Assembly (NCBI GenBank): GCA_037176905.1
Contig: JBBBWG010004669.1
Coordinates: 36,848 to 100,847 of the forward strand
DNA length: 64,000 nt
Direction: 5' to 3'
DNA from: Azolla pinnata
Lineage: Eukaryota > Streptophyta > Polypodiopsida > Salviniales > Salviniaceae
Under the pieces are notes generated by a model. That model did not search any database and was not told where the DNA came from. It worked only from the letters and a program-made list of their open reading frames with translations. Made by a program: the position numbers and the translations under genes. Shown piece by piece: positions 26,409 to 41,082 of this stretch. Position 1 is the stretch's first letter. The number at the start of each line of letters is the position of its first letter.

Positions 26409-26675
26409 GGCCGTATTTCTACGGTAGATCGTGGTCATCGGTCGGCCGGATGTGGCCGTATGTCTTCGGTGGAGCATACTCATCGGCCGGCCGTATGTGG
26501 CCGTATTAAATACGGTGGAGCATGCTCATCGGCCGGCCGGATGTGGCCGTATTTCTCTACGGTGGAGTATACTCATCGGCCGGCCTGATGTGGCCGTATT
26601 TCTACGGTAGAGCATGCTCATCGGCCGGCTGTATGTGGCCGTATTTCTCTACGGTGGAGCGGTGATCTAGTAAAA
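26409..26675. repeat. 46-bp minisatellite rich in palindromes, ~6 units
   Basis: GGCCGTA starts recur at 26409, 26454, 26499, 26545, 26592 and 26637 (period 45-47). Each unit contains up to three self-complementary parts: CCGTA..TACGG, GAGCATGCTC (or GAGTATACTC) and CGGCCGGCCG. Much more GC-rich than its surroundings. No coding sense is evident, although one frame happens to stay open. Confidence 0.9.
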
Positions 26676-26990
26676 CCTAGCAGCTAGCTCATGGCGCAGC
26701 TTCGTTTGAACTACGCGAGCTAGCTGGAACAAGAAGCGACACTGGTGCTAGCGCCGCTACATTGAAGCTGCGGTAATTAGGTGAAACCGGCCACTAATTA
26801 TACACCAATCGATTTCGTATATACACTTCACTACCTCGCTAATTCGATTCTCTTGGTGATCTGCGCGTAATCAGCTCACATTTCCCTACAAAGGCGATGG
26901 ATGTATTACTTCGACGTTAGGCGATGTGATCGTGCCCGCGCTCAGCAGCTACACTCCTCTCCTTATGACCATGTCTCAACATTACTTCGT

Positions 26991-27079
26991 GCGAATCAGA
27001 AAATTAAGCGTTTGCCTCATTCCCGAGGCAAATGTTAAATTCCCATGTGCATAGGACATGGCGAGCGTTTTCTGATCGC
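26991..27079. other. Nested hairpins forming a three-way-junction-like fold
   Basis: An outer stem pairs GCGAATCAGAAAA (26991-27003) with TTTTCTGATCGC (27068-27079), 12 pairs with one bulged A. Inside are two perfect hairpins: TTTGCCTC/GAGGCAAA (27011-27018 with 27025-27032) and CCATGT/ACATGG (27043-27048 with 27056-27061). No known RNA family recognised and no neighbouring gene. Confidence 0.55.
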
Positions 27080-27274
27080 ATTTTCTTCTTGATTTTCATA
27101 GAATTCTCGGCTCTAGTACTGTGGAATTAGCCGATGCAAACTATGGCGGACGGAGAATATTTAGCTCGCACTTCAATCTATCTGGCTTAATAAAGCTTGC
27201 ACCTTTGTTTCTTAGGGGGTTTCCAGCTTCTTTGATGGATCTCTGATCAGAGATGGACTGAATTCCAGAAAAAG

Positions 27275-27540
27275 GTTTTTAAATTGCAAAATTAACGCCT
27301 CATTTTAAAAACTAACTCGCAATTGATCGAGTAACAACAAATCGATTGATTGTGAGCTCAAATTAACATCAAATCACTTAATAGAGTGACGCTCGATTAC
27401 TTGATTCATACCCAACAGACGCGTTAACCCGCGATGGATTCGATTCTAACACTACTAACTCTTGTGAATCAGAGAGAGACGTGGGCGTGTTAAATGTGTA
27501 ATTTCTGATCTCAGGAGCCGTTAAAATGTCAAAATATTTG
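27275..27540. repeat. AACGCCTA palindromic element, copy 3 (partial)
   Basis: Carries AAATTAACGCCTCATTTT, the core ATTGTGAGCTCAAATTAAC and a right-arm fragment (GCGATGGATTCGATTCTAAC, then GTGTTAAATGTGTAATTTCTG). Shorter and more decayed than copies 2, 5 and 6. Confidence 0.5.
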
Positions 27541-30500
27541 CATCATAGACATCTAGTTTGACCAGTTTGTCTTTGTATTTCTTCGCTTGTTTCGAGATAT
27601 ACAATATATATATATATATCTTTCTCTCTAGGTCTGAGCAGCTAATTTGCGCCGGCCATAGAAAACTACGGACATTGAACAGGTATCTGTTCAAATGAGA
27701 AACATCAATGATCATTGTCCCTGATCTTAGTTTGATGTGCGGCCATGAATCTGAGGAGCTGAAAAAACCCCTGCAGCTCCTGATCCATATAGCCCATACA
27801 CAGATCGGTGTAGACCTGTAAGCATCAGTAATCCTTTGATTTCATACACACGTTTTCGGAAATATAATGGCGCTGCCGTCGTCTGCGGAATTAGAAACAC
27901 TATTGCGGTGGGGGAGGGGAATCGATCGACGTGCTCTGTTTTCTTTTTCTGACTTTCTCCTTCTTTTTTAATTCTTTCTTGTCTTGCGTTCGTTCCCCCC
28001 CACGGACCTCGAGTCAATGCTCCTAAAAACATTCTCTTGGTAGTTTGGAGCTAAGCATCCGATTTCGTTTTTCTAAACTATTTCGGCTCGGTTGCAGTTG
28101 ATGGAATTCCGGGCACAGGATCGATGCTGCATCGCGGCAGGATCTGGCAAAAAACCTTTTTTTTTCTTCGTTTTCTCCATTACTCTATTTCGTTTGTAAT
28201 TCATCGAATTGCCGCCACCTTATTTTCTGGACATGAATCAATACAGCTTTTAAAATTACTTGTTGGGTCACGCATTTGTATAATCCGCTAAGTCGAGCTT
28301 AACATTTCTATATTTGGGGACTGAAAAAACATGAATTACTGCCTAGATTTGGTCACGATCTGGTATAAACGCCGGCATCCAAATTCGTGAAACCAAGATT
28401 TATAATATGCAACCATAGACTTGGTATGCCCAATATTTATTTATATTGTCCAACTAAATTGCATTTATCTATTGTGAAGTCACAAAGGATTCGCTGCAAA
28501 TCGAATTTAGGGAATTTGTTGATCATGAATTGGATCAGACCCATCCAAATTCATAGCTCTATTATAATATTATCAATGCCAGGATTTATAGCAATACTTA
28601 AACAGATGATTCGCGGAATCAAACGACATGAATCTTGCAGAATGTGGCGGCAAATATACAGTACAACCATATTGTGTTACTTAATTGTAAAAATTCGATA
28701 GTGTTGGATCAGCTACGTCGAATACTGTACAATATTATTCAATGATATTATAGCTATTGATTTAGATTCCATAACATTTATAGTAAATCGATAATTTTAC
28801 GGAGCTTTCTTTGCACAGTACTGGATGTAGACCACGAGTGCTGGATCAAATCCCCGGAAATATACTAGATCATTGAGTCGACCTCTAATGCTCATTAGCA
28901 CCATCATATGAGAATTTATCAGCAAGCTGATAAAGGAAAATTTAGTTACATCCGAATCAAGAATTTTCAGGTGATTACCTTCACGATAGTAATTAGGTCT
29001 CTTAATCGATGGACTTTCAAGTGAGATGCTACAGTTACAATACTTACCATCAGAGAAACAGTCATTTTAAGGAATTTTGCTCTGGTGATTGATAATAGCG
29101 AAGGCATACATTGGCGCCTTCGAAAGGGATCTGCAGATTCATAATAATTTGTCAGAAAAGCGATACTAATTGTCTTCATAATAACTGTCTTAATTGTTGG
29201 ACAAATACAAAATTTTGCCCATATATGAAGACAATTCGGTTTGCTTATGTTGGACAAATAGTACAAAATTTTGCCCAATATCCAAATGTATTTATAAGTA
29301 CTCCAGATTGTAGGATCGCTTCATCACGCTAACTACTCATTACTTGATTGATCGCAATTCGTACTGATCCCCATCGCTTAATTACTCCTGCAACTAAGTA
29401 GATTTGCTTATTCTAACCAAATGCACAAATGCCTTCGCTTTGCGAAGCTACTTAATAACTCTTAGCACTGAATGCTAATCCTTGATTACAATCGAGCAGC
29501 TGGCTTGTAAGGATAAGCGTGAGATTAGCTGGCGGGGAATATTTGGTAACTTGATCTCAATCTTAGTTTTCTCCAGTGTTTCCTCCAAGGAATGAACAAT
29601 TTACCTGGATAAAGAAACAAAAGCTGTCGTTTGCGTGTTTGAAAAACAGCAATCATAGCAGAAAACAAGTCAAAAACCAGAAGAAATCATCTCAGCAGTT
29701 CTTTAAAATTTGAGCTCCTTTTCCAATTTATTTCTGTGCCGACGTGTGTGGAGTTGAAGGAAGTTCCATTCCACAAATACAAACAAAATTCAAGGGCTTT
29801 CATTTTTTGAATCCAGGAATTCGCCAAAATGTGTAAAAACTGCCATCAGCCGAAAATGGGAGGAAATAGAGGCTACGACAACTTATAATATATGCCTCAA
29901 AAAGAGGGCATGAAGCTGCGTATACACAAATGTGGAGAAAATGCAGAGAATCTCAAAACGAAAAACAAAAAACATATTGGAAGGGGTATTATAAAATTAC
30001 AGAATATAACTACTAGTTTGGATTCAGTAACAAAGAAAAGGAGATGGAGATAGTTTGACAAGCCTATTATAATTTGTAGCCTACATTTTTCAGAGCTGCA
30101 CAGAAATGGGTAGAAATCCAGAAAAACTAATTTAAGGGGGGTGTACAATGTCCAGAATTAACTATTCGAGCAACATTATATTAGAGTGATGGTTTGGATA
30201 AGATACTTCATGGAAGTTTGGTCTAGTAGTTGCATTCCATCATTGAAGGAGAAGAAGAGAGAAGAAACGTGTTTGTAGGAAAATTAGAGAAGAAAACATG
30301 ATAGTTAGAATAGTAGTAGTAGTGGTAGTAGTGGCTTTCATGATTATAATTATAATTATAATTTTTGTAGCAAGAGCCGGCGCTGATCTTTCAATCAAAA
30401 TCCTGAGAATATAATTCGCCGAGAATCGTGTCCCAATGCAATTACTATTATACAGACTGACTTGCAAGGCACTCCAAAAAAAACCCATTGGAACTCAGAA

Positions 30501-30823
30501 ATAGAGATTGAAAGACGAGTAATCTATCTGCAAAGCATCATTGAGAGTTTTTCTGTTTTTTTTTTCCCCCCCCCTCTTTGCTTTTGTCTTTCTTTCCTCT
30601 CCTCGAGATTCTCCATCGCCCTTCTGTTGGTACCACTATATGCAGCTCTGAAGAAGCGTCAGAAATTCTCCGCTCATCACACCATGTGATCATCATCATC
30701 ATCGTGCACTTGTCTCTTCCCATTCATGTCATGATCCAAAAGAACTAGCACTCGTTAAAACTACAAACATATTGTGCAAATGATGCTCCGATCAAACCCT
30801 AATCCTGATCGGCCCCTAAATAT
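27541..30823. other. Intergenic, no gene recognised
   Basis: No supported gene. Contains a TA microsatellite near 27604-27620 and pyrimidine tracts, otherwise unremarkable. Confidence 0.4.
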
Positions 30824-31560
30824 TTGTGTATACATTCTCTTGCAGTGTGTGTACGCTACCACACCATGCTAATATGCGTATAATTATGAAAGGAGAATGT
30901 GTAAACATGTATGTAGGTGCGTTATATTGGCGTCCGATTTGGACACAAATTATGTATGATGCGCAAGTACAGCTGCCGGCCAGTGATGACGTAGATTATA
31001 CGCGACAATCTACCCTAAATAGTGTGTATACACTCTCTTGTGTGTGTGTACGCTACCATATCATGCTAATCTACGTATAATTATGAAAGGAGAATGTATA
31101 ATTGTATGTAGGCGCATTGTATTTGCAGCCGATCATTTGGATACAAATTATGTTGGATGCGCAACTTATACTGCCGGCTAGTGACGTAGATTATACACGA
31201 CAATCTACCCTAAATACCAGTGTGTATACATTCTCTTGTGTGTGTACGATAGCATATCATGCAGCTAATATACGTATAATTATATTGAAAGGAGATCAAT
31301 GTATAAATGCATGTAGGTGCATTATATTTGCATCCGATCATTTGGATACAAATTATGTAGGATGCGCAAGTACTGCCGGCTAAGTAGTGATGTAGATTAT
31401 ACACGACAATCTACCCTGCAGCGTATTGCACACCGTATGTGCTCTACAAGGGTACTCACGTCACTGACGTACATATACGCCGCGGACGTAGGATCACTGC
31501 AAACGTATGTGATGCTATACGATCATGCACGCAGCTGCCGGCTCGTGTGTATATTGGACA
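30824..31560. repeat. 198-bp satellite, three full units plus a decayed fourth
   Basis: Units begin with GTGTATACATTCTCTTG-like sequence at about 30826, 31024 and 31222. Each contains GTATAATTAT..AAAGGAG, GATCATTTGGATACAAATTA-like sequence and TAGATTATACACGACAATCT. A fourth, much changed unit runs from about 31420. Within a unit, CATTCTC near the start is inverted as GAGAATG about 75 bp on. Confidence 0.9.
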
Positions 31561-32244
31561 CGACAATGCACCCTATCGCTGTATTGTACGCCGTATGCGT
31601 ACAAGCGTGCTACTCAGTGCGAAGTACAGATGCGCCGTGTCCCTAGCTGGACAACAGACGGCATACGTACGTGCATGCAATATACGTACAATCTGCACTA
31701 ATGTATACGTCTTGATCACTGTGGCATTGCATTTCGCTGCAGCTTGCGTGTAATTACGACACGGATCTACAAGACGGGTATCTAATCTGTACACAAACTA
31801 GTACAGAATCCACGCCTCCAATCCGTTGCGATGTGCATGCAAACATGGAATCGCATGCCTAGAATGGACCCAACACCGTCTGGGCGTCGATCATCGATCA
31901 CCGGCAATCATCATCATTCATCTGCAGCGGCAGCGGATTCGTGCCATGCCATGCCGTTCAGTGCAATTCCGCCCTAATTCTTCATTCCCCCGCGCGGCCG
32001 GGCCATGACTGATGATCTGCCGTACGCAAAGCTGGGGCAATTTACCTTCCCGAAACGTACTTGTCATTTCCGTGTCGATCTGATGATCTGGCGCTGCACT
32101 AAATGACTGATCCCTGCAGCATCGGCGTACAATATAAAATACTGTACATTGTGGTGTGCGACCAGTCGGCTTTTCACATCACGCTGATGGTAGCAGTCGT
32201 GGTAACATACAAAATTCAACTAGTTTTTGTCGGCTGCACGACAG
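31561..32244. other. Intergenic, no gene recognised
   Basis: More GC-balanced than its surroundings, with several open frames, but none shows a recognisable family or splice structure. Confidence 0.35.
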
Positions 32245-32767
32245 ATTCCGAGTTTCTAAGTTCCAGCATTTTAATTACCTTTCCTGTCCTGATTTCTACA
32301 TCTATGGCTATATCCATATCTGTCAATCTTTCAATCTATCCATCCATCTTTCTATCGATCTATGTATATCTATGTGTAATTCCAGATGTACCGCCAATTT
32401 TGACGGCTTTATTCAATCTATCAATCTATGTATCGATGTACAATTACAGATGTGCCCCTAATTTTGATGGTTTAATTCAATCAATCTATCTATCTATAAT
32501 ATTTACAGATCATGTGCCGCTAATTCTGTCGGATTAATTCAATCTAACAATCTATCTTTCTATGTATAATTACAGATGTGCCGCTAATTTTGTCGGATTA
32601 ATTCGGAAGAGACACGATGTAGTGATAGCAGTATTCTATGTCGTTTAAGTAATAATATTTACTGAGTTATCTATCGGCACGACCGAGATTTCGAGTTTCT
32701 AAGTTACAGGATTTCTGTCCTTATTTCTACATCTATGTCTAGATATTATCCATGTCTATATCTATCA

Positions 32768-32809
<42 letters not shown>

Positions 32810-32860
32810 GTATAATTACAGACTTGCCGCTAATTTTGCCGGATTGATTCACAAGATCCT
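32245..32860. repeat. Compound tandem repeat with (ATCT)n
   Basis: A block GAGTTTCTAAGTT..TTTCTACATCTATG..CTATC occurs at about 32250 and again at about 32690. Between and after are several copies of a 60-75-bp unit, TTACAGATGTGCC.CTAATTTTG followed by ATTCAATC and CTAT runs. A perfect CTAT tetranucleotide array covers about 32769-32810. Confidence 0.85.
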
Positions 32861-34430
32861 CGAGACTTATCATCCAAATAATTAGTAGTACATCGGCTGA
32901 CAATAGCTAATTCTGAACCAATATTCTCCAGGGATCAGGCAATGAATTTTACAACAAGCTGGATAATATATATCGGAGGAATTAAAGCTTGAATTATCCC
33001 CTTACTAAACCTAGCAGAATTAGTAATTCAGGTTTGATATTCAGACAGACGGGGGTTCATGGATTAGATCCCTCCCGTGATGATCCTCGACCGATCAGCC
33101 ATATACATTGAAACCCAATAATTAGATATATCGTCGCTCCTGACCTAGCTCGGAAGTGCATAATTCTGAGCCAATCGTATACCAAAAGTGCAGCAGGGAA
33201 TCCGTGGCACTCAGATCCATTATATGAAAGAAAAAATTTTGATCATAATGGAAGCGTTGAATTTATAATGCACTAGATCGGCCGAGGCAGCAGCAGATTA
33301 AATCCAGTAGAATTGCGGCAATATTATGCCCACCAATCATAATCGCCCACCAGTAACTAGATCGATCTACGCATTGGTCGGCTGCGTGCTGCAGATCCAA
33401 AACAGCAAATTGCCCATCTGTACTGCGCAGTATACATACTGTTTCCAAAGTTTAAAATCTGCGTACCACGAGTTATCTGACTCGCAACTGTGCTTGAACC
33501 ATTGATCTCATGAAGCACGCATTCATTTTTGACAAGCTGGAAGAAGAAGAAGAAGAAGAAGAAGAAGAAGATAATCGTGCAAAGCATTTAAGCCTTCCGT
33601 CTTCTGAAAGGCAAAACGAACGGCCAGCGGTAATTACTAATTTTCGTTTGTGTGCCTGTCAGTGATGGTAACAAATTACGATTCCAAAATGCAGCAAATA
33701 TTAGTCTGATCTTTTGGGCTTTGCGCCAGGACGTTGAATTACTATAATCCAACCATTAATTACCATCCCGGCACCATATTAATCCTGACCTAATTACATG
33801 CAAATTACATTTGCGGACTTGCAGCTGATTCGCTTCTAATTGATTTGGAAACCCTAAACCTAGCTGGACAAATTACACATGCATGGCAGCTGATCGATGG
33901 GATTTCTTCTATATTGATCCGATTTCTATAATATAGACTTGAGGCAGTTCAATTGGATTTCAACTAGACAGTAGAAATATGGCACTTCAATCGGCGTCAC
34001 AAAAACTTTATAAAAACTAGGACCTCGCTATACTAGAATTTAGAACAAGAAAAGTATTTGAAAATTTTGGCCTTCTAATTCCTTTTGTTTGAAAAAACAA
34101 AACGAATTTTGGCCCATGGTCGAAAACAATATCGATTGAACCACCTCCGAGTTTACATATAATCAGATGTTCTTAATTTCGAAATTCTAGAAACGAATGC
34201 CTGGGGACGCGGTTCGCAGAATTCGGATCTTGCAAACAATTAAAAAATGATCAACGGAATAAAACACGTTACCCAACTACGTCGACGTCTTGCAGATCAC
34301 GCCACATTCCAAATTAGTGACTTATTTTTATGCATACTTTTATTCGGTAAAGATAAGATTTATATTCCTTGACAAGATAATATAATACTGTTTATTAGTT
34401 CAACCGGCTGCATGATCGATAATGAATACG
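32861..34430. other. Intergenic, no gene recognised
   Basis: No supported gene. A (GAA)n microsatellite lies at about 33540-33570. Confidence 0.4.
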
Positions 34431-34955
34431 GGGGTTCTGATTTCACGTTAGTACATAATTAATCCCTTAATGTGCTCCCAAATTTAGGCTTGAAAGAAGC
34501 TTTTATTTATCTAACTAATTTGATGGTTATAAGGAGGTGCCATTTAGATGATATATGTAAGACCTAATAATTGTAACAAGATAACTGGCAAATTAAGAGC
34601 CATTAGAATCATCAGAATATAATGAATAAGCAATTAATGTCGATCCCACTAATCTCCAATTTAGATTGTTAATGTGTATTGCAAGTAAGTTCCTTCACAA
34701 ATTAATAGTTGCACGGAATTAGAACTCTCTAAATTTGTTAAGACGGGGTTCTAATTTCACGTTAGTACATAATTAATCTCTTAATGTGCTCCTAATTAGT
34801 TTGGGCTGGAACCAAGCTTTTATCTAATTAATTTGATGGTAAGAAAAGAGCAATAGTTATAATCATCCGATCAATAAGCAACTCTAGAACCTTAAATCAA
34901 TTGATCCTTCTATTTTTTTTTTAAATGTTAATGTGCACTGCAAGCAATTGATATA
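34431..34955. repeat. ~310-bp diverged direct duplication
   Basis: TTTCACGTTAGTACATAATT followed by AATC.CTTAATGTGCTCC occurs at about 34440 and 34752, followed in both by AAGCTTTTAT..CTAA.TAATTTGATGGT and later by a TTAATGTG.A.TGCAAG block. Confidence 0.8.
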
Positions 34956-35719
34956 TACTAGAGCTTCTTGCAATGGCTCTAGTATATATTGTTGGATTCG
35001 GTGATCATGTGGAAGATTAAGAGAATGTTAACGTCATCAATCGAGTCAAAGGCGTGAGTCACGATTTAATTACACATTAATTTGTGTTCCTATCGTTTTA
35101 AGCCGGATGGTAAAATCGGTTAGCTTTTATTTTGAGAATTATAAACAAATATTGATTCAACCGTGTAGAAGCTTATTTAATTATTTGGAACTATGAAGCT
35201 GACTTCTGCAAGCATTGACACTACGGGAAACGGACATAGAATCCACCATACCGATGGCTACTTCATCTTCAACTGTTCCATAAGAAGTAGAACAGAAACG
35301 ACACCCAACTTGCATGCGTTAGACATATTCATTCCAGGCCAAGATCAAACCCGGTTCTCTTGTCGATCCTGTGATCTCTTAGTAAGTTGTGCCTAATGGA
35401 AGGTGCAATTCAGCTGAATTCGGTTTCAATCTCGGCGGTTAAAATGCTCTGGTCTGGTCTGTCTACGATTCAGTTGTTAATTTATGTTTAAAACATTCTG
35501 GCTTTGGTTTTAAATCTGCAGTCCAGTTTGAGCTCGATTTGGTTTTCATTTGCAGTTGAACTTCAAGGATTTGTAATGCATCAAAACCCTAATTACGGAA
35601 CGCATGTGCATAGTTACGGATTACGGAACCCATGCAGCTTTGGCCCTTCCAATCAAAGTAACGAAATCAAATTTAGAGTTCGATTTACGCCAATATTTCA
35701 CAATAAACACCACTTTAGG
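34956..35719. other. Intergenic, no gene recognised
   Basis: Holds CACTACGGGAAA at about 35219, which resembles one terminus of CACTA-type transposons, but no partner end was found. No supported gene. Confidence 0.35.
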
Positions 35720-35822
35720 GTTTCCATTACCATATCATTATTAGGGCTAGGGTTGGGGACACTGCATCAAAAGCCTTAGGGTTTCCATCAGCACATCATT
35801 ATTAGGGTTAGGGTTGGGGACA
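35717..35822. repeat. ~55-bp duplication with telomere-like motifs
   Basis: TTAGGGTTTCCAT..ATCATTATTAGGG.TAGGGTTGGGGAC appears twice in tandem. The TTAGGG/TAGGG parts are telomere-like but too short to call an interstitial telomere. Confidence 0.7.
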
Positions 35823-36160
35823 GTATTTGTGCACATTGAAAGCTTAAACATGATTTCACATGCAGGCCACCATATCCAACTTTCAAGCAAATGTGTATAT
35901 TACCATTGTATGGCGCATGGCACGCCTCAAACTATATTTCCTTCTTCTTAAAACCACAAGAAGGAACAGAGTTTTCATAGCTAGTGGTGTGTGAAGATAT
36001 CTGTTTCATAACAGTTTTGGGCTTTTTAACTGTACATAGCCAGCAGGACCTACCTTAACGATTTGCCGCAATTTCACTGCTATATACCGATGTAGCTTGT
36101 ACTACGGATCTGTGTAGCAATGTCTTCTTCTTCAACATGGATTTGGCAAAGAGCATGCTT

Positions 36161-38711
<2,551 letters not shown>

Positions 38712-38927
38712 GTCTGCTCTCAGGTGACCTGCAACTACTCTCAGCCTCTCGGACCCTTTCATCATTTCTGTATGCAGTGTTTGCTGAACGGGGGAGCAGC
38801 AGTGCATGATGCATCCGGAAAAATCGCCCACAAAAAGAACTCGCCCCTCAACAAAATCATCTGCAAAATTTCCCAAGAAACAACCTTTCCCCGGCCTTAT
38901 CCTCATGAACACATCCACAAACATCCG

Positions 38928-38974
38928 GAGCTATGGAGCTATGGAGCTATGGAGCTATGGAGCAATGGAGCTAT
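38928..38974. repeat. (GAGCTATG)n octanucleotide array upstream of HINT gene
   Basis: Six copies of GAGCTATG, one with a GAGCAATG variant, about 220 bp upstream of the HINT start codon, in the promoter or leader region. Confidence 0.9.
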
Positions 38975-40219
38975 GGCCATGGCCATGGCAGCAGCGGTTC
39001 CGATCCTGTCCCCTGATTGTGAGCTAGCTTGCATCGCGAGACCCGCATCGACTCGCCATGCGATTACACGACGCGATCAAACCCTGATAGTTCCGATCGG
39101 CGCAGAAACATGTTGTATACGAAAACCGTCGATCCGAACCCTGCCAAGGTCTGTTTGTCGGCGATCGATCGCCGTTTCTGCCCCAATACAGACCAACCAT
39201 CACCTGGATGGGTTGTGCTCATCGTTCAGGTCGGCACAGCCCAATTTGCTCGAACAATCTTTGGACACATATGATTCGTAATTGGCATTGTTCACCTTCC
39301 AGAGTCCTTCTACGCATGAGCAGAGAGGTTCGTGAAAAAAGCTCCATGCGCAAAACATGAGAAAGAGGTATTCAACCTCTACGTGTCGGCGTTCAGATCG
39401 TGATTGTATGTTTGATCGATCAGCTAGACTAGTTGAAGAACGCCACGGGTTCAAATCCTGTCTATGATAATATGGACTCTGCAAACAGAGGCTAGAAAAC
39501 CAAGCTTCTCGTGATATGAGATGTTACGACTACCTATAAATAGATGCCTCCGACTCAAACTCCATCTGCTACGACTTACACTGCTCTAATGGGCTAAACT
39601 TCCCGTTGTTATTTCCCATTAGTGAGACACCACATTGATTCAACACGAGGGCATTGTGAACAACACATGATAAACCAAAACTACCAAAGACCTAGATCGA
39701 CGAAAGTAGTATCAAACCCATCGATGCTTAAATCCCCAACCAATCATGCCCGCCACGCACTTGCACAATTGCTTCCCATCGAGCCGCATAACTCGTACTT
39801 CCCCACAAAGATGTCCAAAATAGAAACATTGATTGTGCGAAAAACAATTTGAGCAATTATGTGCAATGAATCTATCGCTTTTGATATCAACATAGATGGG
39901 TCTGTAAATGCAATGACATGAGAAAACAACATCGATAAACAGAACCACAAATGAATCGATCAACACCCCCGACCACAAAAGTTTGAAACTTCTCTTCGCT
40001 TTTTCTCTTTCATCCACAGTTATAGACTGCAAAAAGAGAGTATTTTCCTGATCACAGCTCGGACGGAACCAACAATGGGTTGATGGATCAGAGCAATCCA
40101 ATAAAAACAAATCATGGGGACATATGTTGAATCAAAGGGAAATATGTGAAGATTGGCGTGGAAAACTTGGACTTTTGCACATTGTTAGGAGCAGTGCATT
40201 CGCAATATGACAGGAGGAT
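38975..40219. other. Intergenic between HINT and BAT1 copy 1
   Basis: From about 39590 on it is alignable to the 3' flank of BAT1 copy 2 (from about 47566; both have CTTCCC.TTGTTATTTC.CATTA), so it belongs to the duplicated unit and holds the probable 3' UTR of copy 1. A tRNA T-arm-like hairpin lies at about 39444-39460 but no full tRNA. No other gene seen. Confidence 0.5.
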
Positions 40220-41050
40220 TCATTCTCTTGTCAGAGATGGATCATCAACATTTGGAATGGGGCCTTTGAACCAAGACTTCGCACTTCCAAACCAACTAAC
40301 CATGATAAGGATGGTTGTACAACCAACTGCAACAGGGGTGTAGTTCAACCTCTCTGCCGTCACTGGATATACTACCGGTAATGACAATAAGATTGTGATT
40401 AAAGCAACCCAGAATACAGCCAACCAACCGATGATAACACCCCACGATCCCAAATTGAAAGGACCGCCCACGAAGCTTTTCCTCCCCAATGTCACTCTAA
40501 AGAGGCAAGGCAAAGCATAGGCAATAAATAAACCTACACTGGCAATGGAAACCATGGCTTGGAACGCTACTGAACTCCCCAAGGACTGCATATTATTATT
40601 ATTAAGCCAAAAGAAAGAAAACTCATTAGAAAAAAATGCTCATCACATAGAAGGTAATCTGAAAACAAAAACACAGAAAAGACGAGAAGAAAAATGCCGC
40701 AACATACAGGTATAGCCATAAGAAATGAGATTGATGCAGAAAGCCAGACTGCATTCAAAGGTACTTCCCACTTGTTCACCAGATGCCACTTTTCAGAGAA
40801 AGGCATGGCACCATCTCTTGAGAATGCATATACCATCCTACATTGGTAAGAAACAAAAACAAGCCAGAAGAATACAACAGCAAAACCATTGAGATTCATC
40901 ACAGTTGTCTAGGTCTGATGAGAACATCATATAAAAACTGAATCTGCCTATAAAACATGCAAAACATATTCCAAGTATTTCCGCCAACTTCTTGAAGGCA
41001 TTCAGAAGATGCTGTATTCCACGCAAAGGACGACAATATACATATATACA

Positions 41051-41082
<32 letters not shown>

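Noticed and set aside
26259-26588. 109-codon open frame
   Set aside because: Its length comes from a 46-bp repeat whose period is not a multiple of three; no family resemblance and no splice context.
35219-35231. CACTACGGGAAA, like one terminus of a CACTA transposon
   Set aside because: No inverted partner end, subterminal repeats or transposase fragment found nearby.
38724-39281. 185-codon plus-strand open frame
   Set aside because: It lies antisense to the HINT first exon and over an octanucleotide repeat; it has no domain and looks like a chance frame.
39441-39463. tRNA-like T-arm (ACGGG, TTCAAAT, CCTGT), resembling the 3' half of organellar tRNAs
   Set aside because: No acceptor stem, D-arm or anticodon arm could be matched upstream; at best a fragment or chance match.
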